A DNA stretch of 64,000 nt from Acidaminococcus sp. (GCA_022482815.1 JAKVOM010000001.1:1880946-1944945), one strand, 5' to 3'; shown: positions 7,721-16,927, counted from the stretch's first letter. Program-made: numbers and translations. The notes: a model not told the origin generated them from the sequence alone.

Positions 7721-9085
7721 CTATTCAAACAACGCCGCCAGGGCATCTTCCACCGATCTGACTTCAACGACATCAGCAGGGCGTTTTTTGCCGTCCGTAA
7801 AGCTGCCTTTTGGTACGACGAACTTATGAAAGCCCAGCTGACGGGCTTCTTTGATGCGGCGTTCTACAAGTCCTACGCGGCGCAGCTCACCCGTCAGTCC
7901 GACTTCTCCGATGCAGAGCACGCCCATGGGAACAGGGCGGTCGCGGTAGCTCGAGACGAGGGCTGCCACGATGGCGAGGTCAGCCGCCGGTTCATTGACC
8001 CGGACGCCGCCTACGGCGCAGACGTACGCGTCCTGGTCCCCGAAGTTCATATTCATGCGCTTTTCGAGGATCGCAATGAGCATATTGACACGGTTATAAT
8101 CAAGGCCTACAGCCGTCCTTCTCGGCATCCCGAAAGGAGTGTGGGCGACGAGCGCCTGGATCTCCGTTAGAATCGGCCGGTTGCCTTCCATGGTTGCCGT
8201 GATAGCGGACCCGGAAACGGCATTTTCACGCGGTTCCAGGAACAGCCCTGAGGGATTATCTACTTCCTGCAGGCCTTCGGCTTCCATGGAGAAAATACCG
8301 CACTCGCTCGTGGAGCCGAAACGGTTCTTGAGGGCCCGCAGCACGCGGTACGTAAAGGAACGGTCGCCTTCAAACTGCAGCACCACGTCAACCATGTGTT
8401 CCAAAAGACGCGGCCCTGCAATATTGCCTTCTTTGGTGACGTGACCGATGATGATGACGGCAATATTGGTTTCCTTGGCAAAATTCAGCAGCTTGGCCGT
8501 ACATTCCCGAACCTGTCCGACACTGCCTGCCGCCGTTTCCAGTTCACTGTTGTACATGGTCTGGATGGAGTCGATGACGAGCAGTTTTGGTTTCAGCTGC
8601 CGGGCCTGCACGAGGATGGCACCGAGTTCGGTAGCTGTCATGACTTTCAGTTTGTCCGATGCTTTGCCGAGACGTTCGGCACGCATGGCGGTCTGGGCTT
8701 CCGATTCTTCGCCCGATACATAGAGCACGGGAATGCCCCGGTTGGCCGCCTTCATGGAGACGTCGAGAGTAATCGTCGATTTGCCGATGCCCGGCGCGCC
8801 GCCGAGGAGAATCAGGGAGCCCGGCACAATACCGCCGCCGAGGACGCGGTCAAATTCATGGATGCCCGTCGTCATGCGGACGATACGGACAGTATTGACT
8901 TCGCTCAGCGTCTTAGGCACGGCGTTTTCTTTTGTGTTGAGATAGGAAGGACGATGCTTGTCCACGGGGGCCTGGACTTCTTCTACGAGGGAGTCCCAGG
9001 TGCCGCATTCCGGGCAGCGTCCCAGCCACTTCACAGAGGAGTAGCCGCAATTCTGACATACATACTTCGTCTGGGATTTTGGCAC
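7721..9085 (-). CDS. radA: DNA repair protein RadA
   Basis: 454 residues, the usual length. An N-terminal C4 zinc finger (CQNCG...CPEC, residues 10-27) precedes a RecA-like ATPase with Walker A GGAPGIGKST at 95-104 and the RadA signature KNRFG near residue 250. A C-terminal Lon-protease-like domain begins at about 270 (LPMGV and GEVGLTGELR motifs). RadA is a hexameric branch-migration helicase acting in recombination and natural transformation. It follows ctsR with a one-base gap, so the two genes form an operon, as in many Firmicutes; here they lack the mcsA, mcsB and clpC genes that often lie between them. Confidence 0.97.
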   Translation of the reverse strand: MPKSQTKYVCQNCGYSSVKWLGRCPECGTWDSLVEEVQAPVDKHRPSYLNTKENAVPKTLSEVNTVRIVRMTTGIHEFDRVLGGGIVPGSLILLGGAPGIGKSTITLDVSMKAANRGIPVLYVSGEESEAQTAMRAERLGKASDKLKVMTATELGAILVQARQLKPKLLVIDSIQTMYNSELETAAGSVGQVRECTAKLLNFAKETNIAVIIIGHVTKEGNIAGPRLLEHMVDVVLQFEGDRSFTYRVLRALKNRFGSTSECGIFSMEAEGLQEVDNPSGLFLEPRENAVSGSAITATMEGNRPILTEIQALVAHTPFGMPRRTAVGLDYNRVNMLIAILEKRMNMNFGDQDAYVCAVGGVRVNEPAADLAIVAALVSSYRDRPVPMGVLCIGEVGLTGELRRVGLVERRIKEARQLGFHKFVVPKGSFTDGKKRPADVVEVRSVEDALAALFE

Positions 9086-9086
9086 G

Positions 9087-9524
9087 TCAGTTGCCTCCGT
9101 TCAGCGCCTTGAAAGCCTGGGCAATCATGGCCTGCTTATCCTTTTCCGTGACGTGATCCCCAAGGAAATTGAGAAAGAAAGTCAGCAGCCTGCTCTCACG
9201 GGCCGTGATCATACGCTGATCCGCCAGTGCTTTGACCATTTCTTCGGCCGAATGAATGCTGCTCTTTGCAGGCAGTTCATTCTGGCCCTGGCCCTGCGGA
9301 TGAGGCAGTCGGATAATCCGGATAAAACCTCCGTTGCCCCGCTTGGATTCAACTTCAAAACCTCTTTCCGGTGTAAAACGCGTCGTCAAGGTATATGTAA
9401 TCTGCGAAGGGGCGCAATCTAATTTTTCTGCCAGCTGACTTCTCTTCACATTGATCGAGTCTTCTTCGTTGGCAAAGAGTTCACTGATGATAAACTGTTC
9501 AATCACATCAGCTATATTTCGCAT
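9087..9524 (-). CDS. ctsR: CtsR, repressor of class III stress genes
   Basis: 145 residues. The N-terminal winged helix-turn-helix (IADVIEQFIISELFANEEDSINVKRSQLAEKLDCAPSQ) and the glycine-containing wing (SKRGNGGFIRI) are characteristic of CtsR. The C-terminal helical domain matches the dimerisation/McsB-contact region. CtsR dimers repress clp and other protein quality-control genes until heat stress inactivates them. The gene is first in a two-gene operon with radA and probably represses its own promoter, whose spacer contains paired GTCAAA heptads (9698-9714). No clp gene is adjacent in this window. Confidence 0.95.
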   Translation of the reverse strand: MRNIADVIEQFIISELFANEEDSINVKRSQLAEKLDCAPSQITYTLTTRFTPERGFEVESKRGNGGFIRIIRLPHPQGQGQNELPAKSSIHSAEEMVKALADQRMITARESRLLTFFLNFLGDHVTEKDKQAMIAQAFKALNGGN

Positions 9525-9691
9525 ATTGATCCCTCCTGTGGTTTATCGTATTTCATGCATGGGCTGCCGAAAATCAAAAAGACAAGCAGAAATGAGCCGC
9601 GCCGATTAGGCTTCCTGGTCGCTCATTCCTCAGTTTTTTCCCATTCAGCGGTCCGGCTGATTGGGCGTACATGATTTTTCAACCACATACT

Positions 9692-9720
9692 ATTATATTT
9701 GACTTTTTGACATTTATCAA
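9692..9720 (-). promoter_or_regulatory. ctsR promoter with CtsR-like operator in spacer
   Basis: On the minus strand, TTGATA (9715-9720) and TATAAT (9692-9697) are exactly 17 bases apart. The spacer contains two GTCAAA units. CtsR boxes are tandem (G)GTCAAA heptads, but in the known consensus the units are offset by 10 bases while here the offset is 8. The placement between -35 and -10 is what autorepression would require. Confidence 0.7.
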
Positions 9721-9789
9721 GTGCCACTGAAATGACACCGGAATGAGACTGCGGAAAAGTGATCAATTTTGCACAATTTCAGGGTAGGT

Positions 9790-10140
9790 ACAAAAATTAT
9801 CGCACCCGCCCTCTTATTCGCGCTGCCGCGCGAATAAGAGGGGAGGACCGCTTGCGGTGGGTATTCAGTCAGATAACAAGAATTGGTACGATAGAAACGC
9901 TGTTAAATCCACACTAAAACCCCAATCGGGGCAGTAGTGACCCTCTTCGACGTCGCTGCGCGACATTGAAGAGGGGGAACCGCAGGAAGGCACGATATAA
10001 TCGGGACTTCCGGAAAGCGGTGGGTGATGACCCTCTCTGCCGAAGGCTAACTAATTCGCCGCCTCCGGCGGCCACAGCGTCACAGCGTTCTTTTTGCGCG
10101 ACAGCGCCACAGCTTTCCTCCCTATTTTGCCTCTTTTTTA
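9790..10140. repeat. repeat cluster between ctsR and carD-like gene
   Basis: 9810-9842 is a hairpin CCCTCTTATTCGCGC/GCGCGAATAAGAGGG. 9847-9942 is a copy of the ~100-bp repeat. 9941-9976 is the CCCTCTTCGACGTCGC/GCGACATTGAAGAGGG hairpin, followed by a GGAAGGC...CTTCC hairpin flanked by ACCGCA and AGCGGTGGGTGATGACCC. 10057-10116 is the GCCTCCGGCGGC/GCGCGACAGCGC module. The same order (repeat, CTTCGACG hairpin, inner hairpin) recurs at 17757-17945. No gene is seen. Confidence 0.7.
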
Positions 10141-10179
10141 TCATTTAAACACATTCTCCAATATAATTTGTAATTCCTA

Positions 10180-10247
10180 TTGACATACATATACTGTAAG
10201 TGCTAAAATTATAAATTTTTGACATTTTCAAATATTTGTGTTAAAAT
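10180..10247 (+). promoter_or_regulatory. tandem sigma-A-type promoters of the carD-like gene
   Basis: Upstream promoter: TTGACA (10180-10185), 18-base spacer, TAAAAT (10204-10209). Downstream promoter: TTGACA (10219-10224), 17-base spacer, TAAAAT (10242-10247). Both fit the housekeeping sigma factor; the second would give a leader of about 45 bases before the ATG at 10298. Confidence 0.7.
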
Positions 10248-10297
10248 CTAGCTATATTAGATATAGAACACGTACTCGGGAAAAGGAGGGAGCATGG

Positions 10298-10777
10298 ATG
10301 TTCGAGGTTGGAGACAAGGTACTATACCCAATGCACGGAGCAGCAGTAATTAAAGACGTTGAACAGCGGCAAATTGACGGCCGTCCGGTCAACTATTTCG
10401 TATTTGACATGCTCCTGAGCAACATGAAGGTCATGATTCCGGAGAGCAATGTCGACAAGGTCGGAATTCGCCCGATTGTAGACAAGTCAACCATCGTCAA
10501 AGTGGAGGATGTGCTGAAATCCCGTCCGGAGAACAAAATGAAACGGATCACTTGGAACCGCCGTTATAATCTTTATATCGATAAGATGAAAACAGGCAAT
10601 ATCTTCCAGGTCGCCGATGTGGTTCGCACCCTGGCTGTCCAGGAAACGGACAAGAAGCTTTCCACGGGCGAACGGCGCCTGCTCACGACGGCTAAACAGA
10701 TTTTACTCAGCGAAGTCATGCTCGTGGAATCCTGCGACGAAGAAAAGAGTGAGGAATGGCTCCACCAATTTGTTTAA
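10298..10777 (+). CDS. CarD/CdnL-family transcription regulator
   Basis: 159 residues. The N-terminal RNA-polymerase-interacting Tudor-like domain (FEVGDKVLYPMHGAAVIKDVE) is the CarD/CdnL/TRCF-RID fold, followed by an all-helical DNA-binding domain (NRRYNLYIDKMKTGNIFQVADVVRTL, LSTGERRLLTTAKQILLSEV). Members bind the polymerase beta subunit and stabilise the open promoter complex, often at rRNA promoters. The ATG at 10298 with aaaggaggg 8-16 bases upstream is chosen; a longer frame from 10238 adds 20 residues unrelated to the family. It sits directly before the housekeeping run. Confidence 0.93.
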   Translation: MFEVGDKVLYPMHGAAVIKDVEQRQIDGRPVNYFVFDMLLSNMKVMIPESNVDKVGIRPIVDKSTIVKVEDVLKSRPENKMKRITWNRRYNLYIDKMKTGNIFQVADVVRTLAVQETDKKLSTGERRLLTTAKQILLSEVMLVESCDEEKSEEWLHQFV

Positions 10778-11077
10778 CGTTTTTTTAACATTGTGGCATC
10801 TTTTCATTTCTTTTGTGAAATCGAAGTGAAAAGGTGCTATTTTCGTCTCTGTATAGTGTAGAATGAAAAAGTATTCAATAGCCGTCAATAGGGATGCATA
10901 CAGCGCGATTTTCGGCCGGGCGCATTTTTTTCTCACGGCTTTTTTACCGCATGGCTTTGTGCCATTTTTATCATTGTCATTCCTAAAGTAAATTTTCTCT
11001 TTTTAGAGAGATTTTATGCTTTTCATTAGGTATGTAATATAGTAAAATGAAGGGATAAATCGAAAGGAGGTGAGCAT
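10778..11077. other. AT-rich intergenic region
   Basis: No gene, repeat copy or clear terminator is seen. A T run lies directly after the carD-like stop (10780-10790). Near 11020-11065 are TATAGT-like sequences and the gaaaggaggtg ribosome-binding site of the next gene. The promoter of the yacL-like operon is probably here, but no good -35/-10 pair can be singled out. Confidence 0.4.
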
Positions 11078-12193
11078 ATGTTAGAGAAAATCACAAAAAT
11101 TCTGATTATCCTTGTTTTTGCCGTTTCCGGTCTTCTCCTTATGGAAATGGCGGCTCCAACGCTGGCAGAATTTGTCAGTGTCGATTTTCTGACTTCCGGT
11201 GTACTTGGCATTACGCCGCTGCGGTTCGTACTGGGCTTTGCAGGGTTTGTCATTTTCGGCTATCTTGGTAAAGTCCTGGCACCCATTATCATGTCCTACA
11301 CGCTGCGTTTTTCCGAATGGGTGGCTGCCTCCCTGGGCAATCTCCCGACAGGTGAAATCTTCGTGCTGGCTGTCGGTGTCATTATGGGCCTGATTGTAGC
11401 CGCACTGCTGGGGACTTCCTTCTCCCGGCTGCCGATCATCGGACCGTACATTTCTCTTGTACTGAGTATTATTGGAGCTCTTGTAGGTGCCAAAGTAGCC
11501 CTCGACAAACGGACTGATATCATTTCATTCTTTAATCGGTTCTGGTTTTCTGCGCGCAACAAGGAGGGTGCAAAGAAAACGAACCGGTCTGGTTCCCGCA
11601 ATTATAAATTTCTCGATACCAGTGTGCTGATTGACGGGCGGATTGTGGACGTGATCCATCTTGGATTTTTGGAAGGCACTATCGTGATTCCTCAGTTTGT
11701 ACTGGAAGAACTCCAGAAGATTGCCGATTCGGCCGATACTCTGAAGCGCAACCGCGGCCGCCGCGGCCTCGATATGGTGAAGAAAATCCAGGAGGAACAC
11801 AGTGCCGATATCCAGATCTGGGATACGGATTACGATGATATTACCGAAGTGGATGCCAAATTGGTGCGTCTTGCCATGGCAAAGCACGGCGAGCTGGCTA
11901 CGAACGATTACAACCTGAGCAAGGTGGCAGAAATCAAGGGCATCAAAGTCCTGAACCTCAATGAACTGGCCAATGCCCTGAAGCAGGCCGTACTGCCGGG
12001 AGAATCCCTGCAGGTCTTCCTGACGCGTGAAGGCAAGGAACCGGGTCAGGCCATCGGCTATCTTGAGGACGGCACCATGGTCGTTGTGGAAAACGCCAAG
12101 CGTTCCGTCAACACCTCTGTGACCGTACTGGTAACGTCAGTACTTCAGACTTCCGCCGGCCGCATGATTTTTGCCAAGATGAACAAAGGATAA
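11078..12193 (+). CDS. PIN/TRAM-domain membrane protein (YacL-type)
   Basis: 371 residues. Four hydrophobic helices occupy roughly residues 1-140. A PIN nuclease domain follows at about 175-300, with acidic residues in LDTSVLIDGR, LEELQ, EVDAKL and TNDYNLSK. The C-terminus from about 305 is a TRAM-type beta-barrel (GQAIGYLEDGTMVVVENAKR). The architecture matches B. subtilis YacL, a membrane protein of unknown exact role thought to bind or cleave RNA. Its position just before ispD matches the conserved Firmicute cluster. gaaaggaggtg fixes the start. Confidence 0.92.
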   Translation: MLEKITKILIILVFAVSGLLLMEMAAPTLAEFVSVDFLTSGVLGITPLRFVLGFAGFVIFGYLGKVLAPIIMSYTLRFSEWVAASLGNLPTGEIFVLAVGVIMGLIVAALLGTSFSRLPIIGPYISLVLSIIGALVGAKVALDKRTDIISFFNRFWFSARNKEGAKKTNRSGSRNYKFLDTSVLIDGRIVDVIHLGFLEGTIVIPQFVLEELQKIADSADTLKRNRGRRGLDMVKKIQEEHSADIQIWDTDYDDITEVDAKLVRLAMAKHGELATNDYNLSKVAEIKGIKVLNLNELANALKQAVLPGESLQVFLTREGKEPGQAIGYLEDGTMVVVENAKRSVNTSVTVLVTSVLQTSAGRMIFAKMNKG

Positions 12194-12196
12194 GGA

Positions 12197-13384
12197 ATGG
12201 ATTCACTATTTTGTATTGTTGCTGCCGCCGGCATGGGAAAAAGAGCCCGTTTGGGGTATAATAAAAACTATGCCGCTGTCGGTGGTGTGCCGATCCTTGT
12301 GCGGAACCTTCACCAGCTGTCCTGCGTGGCAGGCATGAAGAAGGTGATTGTGGTCGTCGCACCGCACGAAGTCTCGGAGGCAGAAACACTCCTGAAGCAG
12401 TACGAAGCGGAGTTTTTCCCCGCGCTTTCCTACGTCGTGACGGCGGGGGGCAAAGAGCGCCAGGATTCCGTGGCCCGCGGCCTTGATTTGATTGAGGATG
12501 AAACGGGCTGGGTAGCGGTGCATGACGGTGCCCGTCCCTTTGCCGGACCGGAAATCTTTGAACGGGTCTGGAACAAGGCGCGTGAAACGGGTGCGGCCGT
12601 TGCTGCTGTTCCCAGCAAGGATACTGTCAAGGTAGCGGATGCGGAGGGCCGCGTTAAGTGTACGCCCGATCGGAGCAAATTATGGGCCGTGCAGACGCCG
12701 CAGATATTTGCCCTGCCGCTCCTGCGGGAGAGCTTTGCCTATGTCCGGGCTCATCAGCTTGCCGTCACGGATGACGCAAGCATGGTGGAAGCGCTCGGCA
12801 AGCCGGTTTCCCTTGTCATGGGGGATTACCGCAATTTCAAAATTACCACGCCGGATGATCTGCGTCATGCAGAGTCTCTGGTCAAAGAGGAGAGAGATTC
12901 CATGCTTGATTTGCATGTCGGCAGCGGGTATGATGTACATTGTCTGGTGCCGGGGCGGCCGCTCATTTTGTGCGGCGTTACCGTTCCCTATGAAAAGGGA
13001 CTTGACGGGCATTCTGACGCCGATGTGGCGCTTCATGCCCTGATGGATGCCATTCTGGGCGCTGCCGGTATGGGCGATATCGGACGTCTTTTTCCGGATA
13101 ATGATGACGCCTATCTCGGAGCGGACAGCCGTAAACTGCTGACCCGCGTCCTTACACTTGTCGGAGAAAAAGGCTGGCGCGTCCATAACGCGGACGTGAC
13201 CATCATTGCCCAGAGACCGAAACTCGCGCCCTTTGAACCGCAGATGCTGGAGAACCTCAAAGCCGATCTGCAGCTTTCCGCTGACGCCGTCAACGTCAAA
13301 GCGACGACGACGGAAAAGCTCGGCTTTACGGGCCGGGGAGAAGGCATTGCGGCAGAAGCCGTCGTCACGCTGGAAAAAGCGTAA
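12197..13384 (+). CDS. ispDF: bifunctional IspD/IspF fusion (MEP isoprenoid pathway)
   Basis: 395 residues. Residues 1 to about 230 are IspD, 2-C-methyl-D-erythritol 4-phosphate cytidylyltransferase, with the CTP loop AAAGMGKRA, GGKERQDSV and VHDGARPF. Residues 236-395 are IspF, the cyclodiphosphate synthase, with metal-binding DVH (GSGYDVHCL), GHSDADV and KATTTEKLGFTGRGEGI. The fusion catalyses the third and fifth steps of isoprenoid precursor synthesis. It starts 3 bases after the stop of the PIN/TRAM gene, so the two are coupled. A short hairpin terminator follows. Confidence 0.96.
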   Translation: MDSLFCIVAAAGMGKRARLGYNKNYAAVGGVPILVRNLHQLSCVAGMKKVIVVVAPHEVSEAETLLKQYEAEFFPALSYVVTAGGKERQDSVARGLDLIEDETGWVAVHDGARPFAGPEIFERVWNKARETGAAVAAVPSKDTVKVADAEGRVKCTPDRSKLWAVQTPQIFALPLLRESFAYVRAHQLAVTDDASMVEALGKPVSLVMGDYRNFKITTPDDLRHAESLVKEERDSMLDLHVGSGYDVHCLVPGRPLILCGVTVPYEKGLDGHSDADVALHALMDAILGAAGMGDIGRLFPDNDDAYLGADSRKLLTRVLTLVGEKGWRVHNADVTIIAQRPKLAPFEPQMLENLKADLQLSADAVNVKATTTEKLGFTGRGEGIAAEAVVTLEKA

Positions 13385-13408
13385 AAGCTTACGTTTATTG
13401 TTTTTTTG

Positions 13409-13444
13409 CAGTATGCCTGCACGCTGCGTCAGCATACTGTTTTA
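13409..13444 (+). terminator. hairpin after ispDF
   Basis: CAGTATGC (13409-13416) pairs with GCATACTG (13432-13439), followed by TTTT. It could end or attenuate the yacL-like/ispDF operon before gltX. Confidence 0.6.
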
Positions 13445-13520
13445 CCGGTGCACCGGGCACGTACCGCCGGTCACCAGCTGTTTTTCATATGTTCCATATA
13501 CCATGGGGAGGCTTGTATAG

Positions 13521-14993
13521 ATGGATAAAGAAATGAGAGTACGTTTTGCACCGAGCCCGACGGGCCCGTTCCACATCGGCGGGGCTCGTTCTGCTCTGTT
13601 CAACTGGCTGCTTGCCAAGAAGATGGGGGGCAAGTTTGTCCTGCGTATTGAAGATACGGACCGGAAACGTTCCACGCCGGAATCCGAAGAAAACATCAAG
13701 GCAGCGCTCAAATGGCTGGGCATTACCTGGGATGAAGGCGTTGATGTAGGCGGCCCTTACGGCCCTTACCATCAGATGGAACGCCTGGATATCTATAAGA
13801 AATATACGGATAAGCTCCTTGCGGAAGGCAAGGCTTATTACTGTTACTGCACGCCGGAAGAACTGGAAGCGGAACGCCAGGCTGACCTCAAAGCCGGCAA
13901 GATGCCGAAATACAGCGGCAAGTGCCGCAATCTGACACCGGAACAGCGCGCCAAGTACGAAGCCGAAGGCCGCAAACCTTCCATTCGTCTCAAGGTGCCT
14001 GCCGACCAGAAAATCGTGGTGCACGACATGGTCCGCGGCGACGTGGAATTTGATTCCAACGGCATCGGCGATTTCGTTATCGTAAAGAGCGACGGCATCC
14101 CGACCTACAACTATGCTGTCGTCATCGATGACTATCTGATGCATATTACCCACGTCATCCGCGCGGAAGAGCATCTTTCCAATACGCCGCGCCAGCTCGT
14201 CGTCTATGATGCCCTGGGCTTTGAAAAACCGGTCTTCGGTCATATTTCCCTGATCCTCGGCACGGACCATACGAAGATGAGTAAGCGCCATGGTGCAACC
14301 TCCGTGGATGCCTATCGTCAGAAGGGTTATATCCCCGAAGGCATCGACAACTTTCTGGCTCTCCTCGGCTGGGCTCCGGAAGGTGAAAAAGAAATCTTCA
14401 CCATGGAAGAAGCTGCCAGGGAATTTTCCATGGAACGCGTAGCCAAGAACCCGGCTGTATTTGATATCAAGAAACTGAACTGGATCAACGGACAGCATAT
14501 CCACAAGATGGCTCCGGAAGCCTTCTTTGAACTGGCTGAACCGTTCATGGTGCAGGCTGGCTATATGACGGGCAATGAAACCGGTGAGAAACTGGATTGG
14601 CTGAAACGCGTCGTAGCTACGGCCCAGACCCAGGTGGAATATGGTGCCCAGGTACCGGAAAAGGTTGCCATGTACTTCTCCGATGACTTTGACTTCGAAA
14701 ATGACGAAGCCAAGGCCGTACTCAGCGAACCGACGGCTCCTATGGTTTTGAAGGCTCTCCTTGCTGAATTCAAGGCTTTGACCGAAGTCAATCACGACAG
14801 CGTCAAAGGCTGTTTCAAGAAAGTGCAGAAGGGCAATAAACTGAAAGGCCAGCAGGTCTACATGCCGTTCCGTGTGGCCCTTACGGGCAACCAGCACGGT
14901 CCGGAACTCGCTGAAATGATTCCGCTCATGGGCGTTGAAAGAGTCGAGAAACGTGTGCTCTCCAGCCTTGCCAAAGCCGGAATCACCCTCTAA
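13521..14993 (+). CDS. gltX: glutamyl-tRNA synthetase
   Basis: 490 residues, full length. Class I aminoacyl-tRNA synthetase signatures are present: the HIGH-type PFHIGGARSALFNWL near residue 15 and KMSKRHGA near residue 252. The zinc/acceptor insertion carries CYCTPEELEAER and KYSGKCRN. The C-terminal anticodon-binding domain follows. It charges tRNA-Glu in the cytoplasm, and in organisms lacking GlnRS also tRNA-Gln. ggggagg lies 9-15 bases upstream of the ATG. It is followed after 15 bases by cysS, the usual gltX-cysS arrangement. Confidence 0.98.
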   Translation: MDKEMRVRFAPSPTGPFHIGGARSALFNWLLAKKMGGKFVLRIEDTDRKRSTPESEENIKAALKWLGITWDEGVDVGGPYGPYHQMERLDIYKKYTDKLLAEGKAYYCYCTPEELEAERQADLKAGKMPKYSGKCRNLTPEQRAKYEAEGRKPSIRLKVPADQKIVVHDMVRGDVEFDSNGIGDFVIVKSDGIPTYNYAVVIDDYLMHITHVIRAEEHLSNTPRQLVVYDALGFEKPVFGHISLILGTDHTKMSKRHGATSVDAYRQKGYIPEGIDNFLALLGWAPEGEKEIFTMEEAAREFSMERVAKNPAVFDIKKLNWINGQHIHKMAPEAFFELAEPFMVQAGYMTGNETGEKLDWLKRVVATAQTQVEYGAQVPEKVAMYFSDDFDFENDEAKAVLSEPTAPMVLKALLAEFKALTEVNHDSVKGCFKKVQKGNKLKGQQVYMPFRVALTGNQHGPELAEMIPLMGVERVEKRVLSSLAKAGITL

Positions 14994-15008
14994 GGAAAGG
15001 AGAAAGTT

Positions 15009-16457
15009 ATGAGTACGATTCGCGTCTTTAATACGATGACCCGCAAAAAAGAAGAGTTTGTTCCGCTTCATCCCGGCAAAGTCAATATCTACGTCTGCGG
15101 CGTTACTCCTTATAACCATCCCCATATCGGCAACGCTCGTCCGTTTGTCGTCTGGGATACGATCCATCGTTTCCTTGAACACGAAGGCTACGATGTGACC
15201 CATGTACAGAACTTTACCGACGTGGACGACAAGATTATCCGCGCCGCTAACCAGGAAGGCGTGACCTGGGATGTCATCGCCAACCGTTATATCAAGGCTT
15301 ATTTCGACGTGATGGATAAGCTCCATGTTCGCCGCTGCCACGTATATCCGCGCGTGTCCGAACATATTCCCGACATCATCCACACCGTGCAGCAGCTCAT
15401 TGATAACGGCTACGGCTATGTCGTGGACGGCGATGTTTACTATCGCGTGGAAAAGTTCAAGCACTACGGCGAATTGTCCGGCCGTACCCTCGATGATATG
15501 ATGGCAGGCGCCCGTGTCGAAGTCGATGAACGCAAGGAAAATCCGATGGACTTCGCACTGTGGAAGGCTGCCAAGCCGGGCGAACCCTATTGGGAAAGCC
15601 CGTGGGGCAAAGGCCGTCCGGGCTGGCACATCGAATGCTCGACCATGAGCACGAAGTACCTTGGCCCCTCCTTTGATATGCACGGCGGCGGATCCGACCT
15701 GATCTTCCCGCATCATGAAAACGAAATTGCCCAGTCTGAAGGCGCAACGGGCGTACGTCCCTTTGTCCGCTACTGGATTCATAACGGATTCATTACGATC
15801 AACGAAGAAAAGATGTCCAAATCCCTGGGCAATTTCTTCACGGTCGCTGAAATCCTCGATAAATACGAACCGGAAGTGCTCCGCCTCTTCATCCTGAACA
15901 CGCATTACCGCAGCCCGTTGGACTTCAGCGATGCGCGTCTTGAAGAAGCAAAGCGCAGTCTGGAACGTCTCCGCACGGCTCAGCAGAACCTGCTGGAAAT
16001 CATGAAAGTGATTTCCGTCGGTCCTGACGACGAAAGCATGGCACTGCGCAAGAAGGTTGCTGACATGCGTGAAGCCTTCATGGAAGCGATGCGCGATGAC
16101 TTCAATACGTCCCTTGCCATCAGCTATCTCTTTGCCCTGGCCAAGGAAATCAACGTATATCATCAGGCCATCATGAGCGGCAGCAAGAAGCCCGACGGCA
16201 AACTGATGGACCAGATCATCAAGACCTGGAAAGAAATGAAATCCATTATCGGTATCCTGGAAGACGAACCGGCAGGCACGAAGGAACCTGCCGAAGGCGC
16301 TTCCGACGATGCCGAAATCGAAGCGAAGATTGCCGAACGTCAGGCTGCCCGCAAGGCAAAGGATTATGCCAAGGCAGACGCTATTCGTGACGAACTGGCA
16401 AAGAAGGGAATCATCCTGGAAGATACGCCTCAGGGTGTACGGTGGAAGAGACAGTGA
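15009..16457 (+). CDS. cysS: cysteinyl-tRNA synthetase
   Basis: 482 residues. HIGH-type motif PHIGNARPFVVWD near residue 37, first zinc-ligand Cys at CGVTPYNH, zinc ligands WHIECS and HHENE, and KMSKS (EEKMSKSLGNF) near residue 266. It charges tRNA-Cys. The start is set by aaggaaaggag. The stop overlaps the start of mrnC, so the genes are coupled. cysE, which often separates gltX and cysS in Bacilli, is absent here. Confidence 0.98.
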   Translation: MSTIRVFNTMTRKKEEFVPLHPGKVNIYVCGVTPYNHPHIGNARPFVVWDTIHRFLEHEGYDVTHVQNFTDVDDKIIRAANQEGVTWDVIANRYIKAYFDVMDKLHVRRCHVYPRVSEHIPDIIHTVQQLIDNGYGYVVDGDVYYRVEKFKHYGELSGRTLDDMMAGARVEVDERKENPMDFALWKAAKPGEPYWESPWGKGRPGWHIECSTMSTKYLGPSFDMHGGGSDLIFPHHENEIAQSEGATGVRPFVRYWIHNGFITINEEKMSKSLGNFFTVAEILDKYEPEVLRLFILNTHYRSPLDFSDARLEEAKRSLERLRTAQQNLLEIMKVISVGPDDESMALRKKVADMREAFMEAMRDDFNTSLAISYLFALAKEINVYHQAIMSGSKKPDGKLMDQIIKTWKEMKSIIGILEDEPAGTKEPAEGASDDAEIEAKIAERQAARKAKDYAKADAIRDELAKKGIILEDTPQGVRWKRQ

Positions 16458-16927
16458 GATTCGAAGAATACTGCCGAATCAGGGATTTCGCGCTGCGTGC
16501 CTGCGGGGAAGAGCTTGAGGCCAAAGAACCCAAACTTCTTCATCCGATTATCCTCGCTTACGTCGGGGATGCGGTTTTTTCCCTCTACGTGCGGATGCGC
16601 CTTGTTCCCGTTTCCACGCATGTGCAGGTCCTGCATAACATGGCGGCCCGTATGGTGTCGGCCGTAATGCAGGCCAGGGCGATGGAAGCCCTCGAACCGG
16701 AACTTACGGAAGAAGAAGCGGCCATGGAGCGCCGGGGACGCAATACGAAGTCCACAGTGCCTAAAAGCGCCAGCGTCCGGGAGTACCGCATGAGTACGGC
16801 TTTTGAAACCCTCATGGGATACCTGTATCTCAGTCACCAGGACGAACGGCTTGAAGAACTGCTGCGAAAGTCGTTTGAAATTGTACGCAAGGCGGCAGAA
16901 GCAGAAAGGGGAGGTCGTAAAAGATGA
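16442..16927 (+). CDS. mrnC: mini-ribonuclease III (23S rRNA maturation)
   Basis: 161 residues. It is an RNase III catalytic domain without a dsRNA-binding domain: [18 protein letters not shown] carries the conserved Asp, and [13 protein letters not shown] the conserved Glu. MrnC trims the ends of 23S rRNA precursor. The GTG at 16442 overlaps cysS by 16 bases; a second GTG at 16454 would give a GTGA overlap with the cysS stop and a 157-residue protein, and cannot be excluded. The gene ends in an ATGA overlap with thyX. Confidence 0.93.
   Translation: MEETVRFEEYCRIRDFALRACGEELEAKEPKLLHPIILAYVGDAVFSLYVRMRLVPVSTHVQVLHNMAARMVSAVMQARAMEALEPELTEEEAAMERRGRNTKSTVPKSASVREYRMSTAFETLMGYLYLSHQDERLEELLRKSFEIVRKAAEAERGGRKR

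Noticed and set aside
9810-10120. Possible CRISPR array (repeated hairpins)
   Set aside because: Repeats are not regularly spaced, there are no unique equal-length spacers between them, and no cas gene is present.
13385-13520. T-box leader before gltX
   Set aside because: No T-box antiterminator sequence or specifier stem is seen; only a short hairpin after ispDF is present.
13485-16163. 892-codon open frame on the minus strand
   Set aside because: It lies antisense to gltX and cysS, whose products match their families along full length; the frame is open only through codon-use bias and its translation resembles no protein.
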